This document shows positions 63,048 to 64,000 of a stretch of 64,000 bases of DNA, piece by piece. The DNA comes from Cercis canadensis (lineage: Eukaryota; Streptophyta; Magnoliopsida; Fabales; Fabaceae), in assembly GCA_003255065.1 (NCBI GenBank), contig QAOA01005000.1, positions 485,754-549,753 of the forward strand. Direction: 5' to 3'. The notes beneath the pieces were generated by a model. It searched no databases. It had not been told where the DNA came from and was given only the letters and a program-made list of their open reading frames with translations. Both the position numbers and the translations under genes were made by a program. Within the stretch, counting starts at the first letter, position 1; every line of letters starts with the position of its first letter.

Positions 63048-64000
63048 TCATCTTTTCTGGTTCTCTCCGCTCAAACTTTTGTATAGATCATCTATTTCCA
63101 CCTGTTACAATGACAAACAACTTGTGAGTACTGAGTACTTTCCTTCTAACTACTAAACCAAATCGCAGCTCAGGAAAAAGGATCTCAGTGTACCTGATAA
63201 TACTTGAGCATATTATTTCTTCTCTTCTTCAATGTGGCAGTGACCAAGTCTCTTTCCATGTCAAATGGATGGGGGTCTAAAATTACTCCCTTGATATGTT
63301 CAAAGCCCCTCAGCTAGTTGGGTGAAAGAGAAATTCATCAAAACAGAAACACCATTACACAGTCATATACCACAAAATGTAATTTCAAGCTTCTCAGTCA
63401 TACCTAACTAAATCTTAATGTTCATACCTAACTATATTGGTTGCATTCTAGCTAAGCATTTACATTTCAATTAACGTGGAAGAAAAAATGTAGAGAAAAG
63501 CAATAAATGACCTAAAGCCAGATATTAATCTTGCAGTAATAGCCACAAAGAATGAACTGTTGGTCTAGTTAATATATTTCTAGTTTGATGATCAGCAGAT
63601 GTTACCTTGTTTCTCTCAGCAGTAGACTTGAGCTCAGATAGCACATATTTCTTCAATTGGTCAAGGGAGCAGAGTTCAGAGAAAGGAGACAGGTGACCAT
63701 TTACATATGCCCACTTCTTTGTGTTTTCTTCATTTGGAGCAACTACTGCAACCAGTGCTGACTTGAAGCTGTTCCCATAAACCCATATCTTAAAGAAAAA
63801 ACACAAGCAAACAATCACAAACTTATCTGCAGAATCTAAGGACTAAAATGTGTATGTAAATCAGCAAATTAATAGTCATGAAACCGTGAAGATGCTCACA
63901 TCTTCAACAATTGGAGTGATTCCATAAACATTTTCCAAATACTCAAGTGCGATATACTCCCCTTGAGAGAGTTTTATAAGATTTTTCTTCCTATCAATAA
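63048..64000 (-). CDS. long-chain acyl-CoA synthetase, 3' part (cut by window end)
   Basis: The last four exons (+ coordinates): 63900-64000 (partial), 63606-63788, 63194-63313 and 63048-63101, in phase, 152 complete codons before the stop. The product activates long-chain fatty acids with CoA and ATP. The visible part is the C-terminal subdomain: [19 protein letters not shown] (hinge motif with the family Lys/Gly-Glu-Tyr pattern), [67 protein letters not shown] and the end [17 protein letters not shown]. Synteny with the DEAH helicase, WRKY23 and UPB1 points to LACS1/CER8, a cuticular wax and cutin enzyme of the ER, but the distinguishing N-terminal part lies outside the window. Confidence 0.9.

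Overview
The window is plant nuclear DNA from a core eudicot, probably a rosid. Genes carry GT-AG introns, spacers are AT-rich, and the families are plant-specific (stachyose synthase, WRKY, FCA-like, PLS-class PPR, miR403). The species cannot be named from sequence alone. It is a draft scaffold: six single-N gaps and one 20-N gap occur, and at five of the single Ns the flanking sequence is repeated almost exactly. These look like contig ends that overlap but were never merged.

Layout. 1-9.2 kb: a stachyose synthase gene (+), an AT-rich spacer with a small family of MITE-like elements, and an intronless E2-like gene (+) that lacks the catalytic cysteine. 9.2-25.2 kb: a MIR403 precursor (-) with TATA box and spliced primary transcript, an UPBEAT1-like bHLH gene (+) and a WRKY23-type gene (+), separated by long spacers with foldback elements. 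25.2-40 kb: a 13-coding-exon FCA-like gene (-), with a possible non-AUG start and a shortened C-terminus, then a LINE RNase H remnant (-) and a zinc-knuckle gene (+). 40-55.6 kb: a decayed 3'-5' exonuclease pseudogene (-), an unknown single-pass membrane protein gene (+) and a GPAT2/3-type acyltransferase gene (+). 55.6-64 kb: a DEAH-box helicase of the Prp43 type (+), an intronless E-class PPR gene (-) and the 3' end of a long-chain acyl-CoA synthetase gene (-) that runs off the window.

The genes are functionally mixed (oligosaccharide and lipid metabolism, root growth regulation, RNA processing). What unites them is ancestry. From recalled locus numbers, UPB1, WRKY23, MIR403, the DEAH helicase and LACS1 are neighbours on Arabidopsis chromosome 2 (At2g47240-47275), and STS and GPAT3 are neighbours on chromosome 4 (At4g01950-01970). 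The window therefore appears to keep together what became two fractionated segments in Arabidopsis.

Most informative items: the MIR403 hairpin, the cysteine-less E2, the CTG start candidate of the FCA-like gene, its broken C-terminus, and the false duplications at N junctions. I found no clear evidence of a wholly new biological system. All exon models are hand-read from splice sites and checked only for phase continuity.
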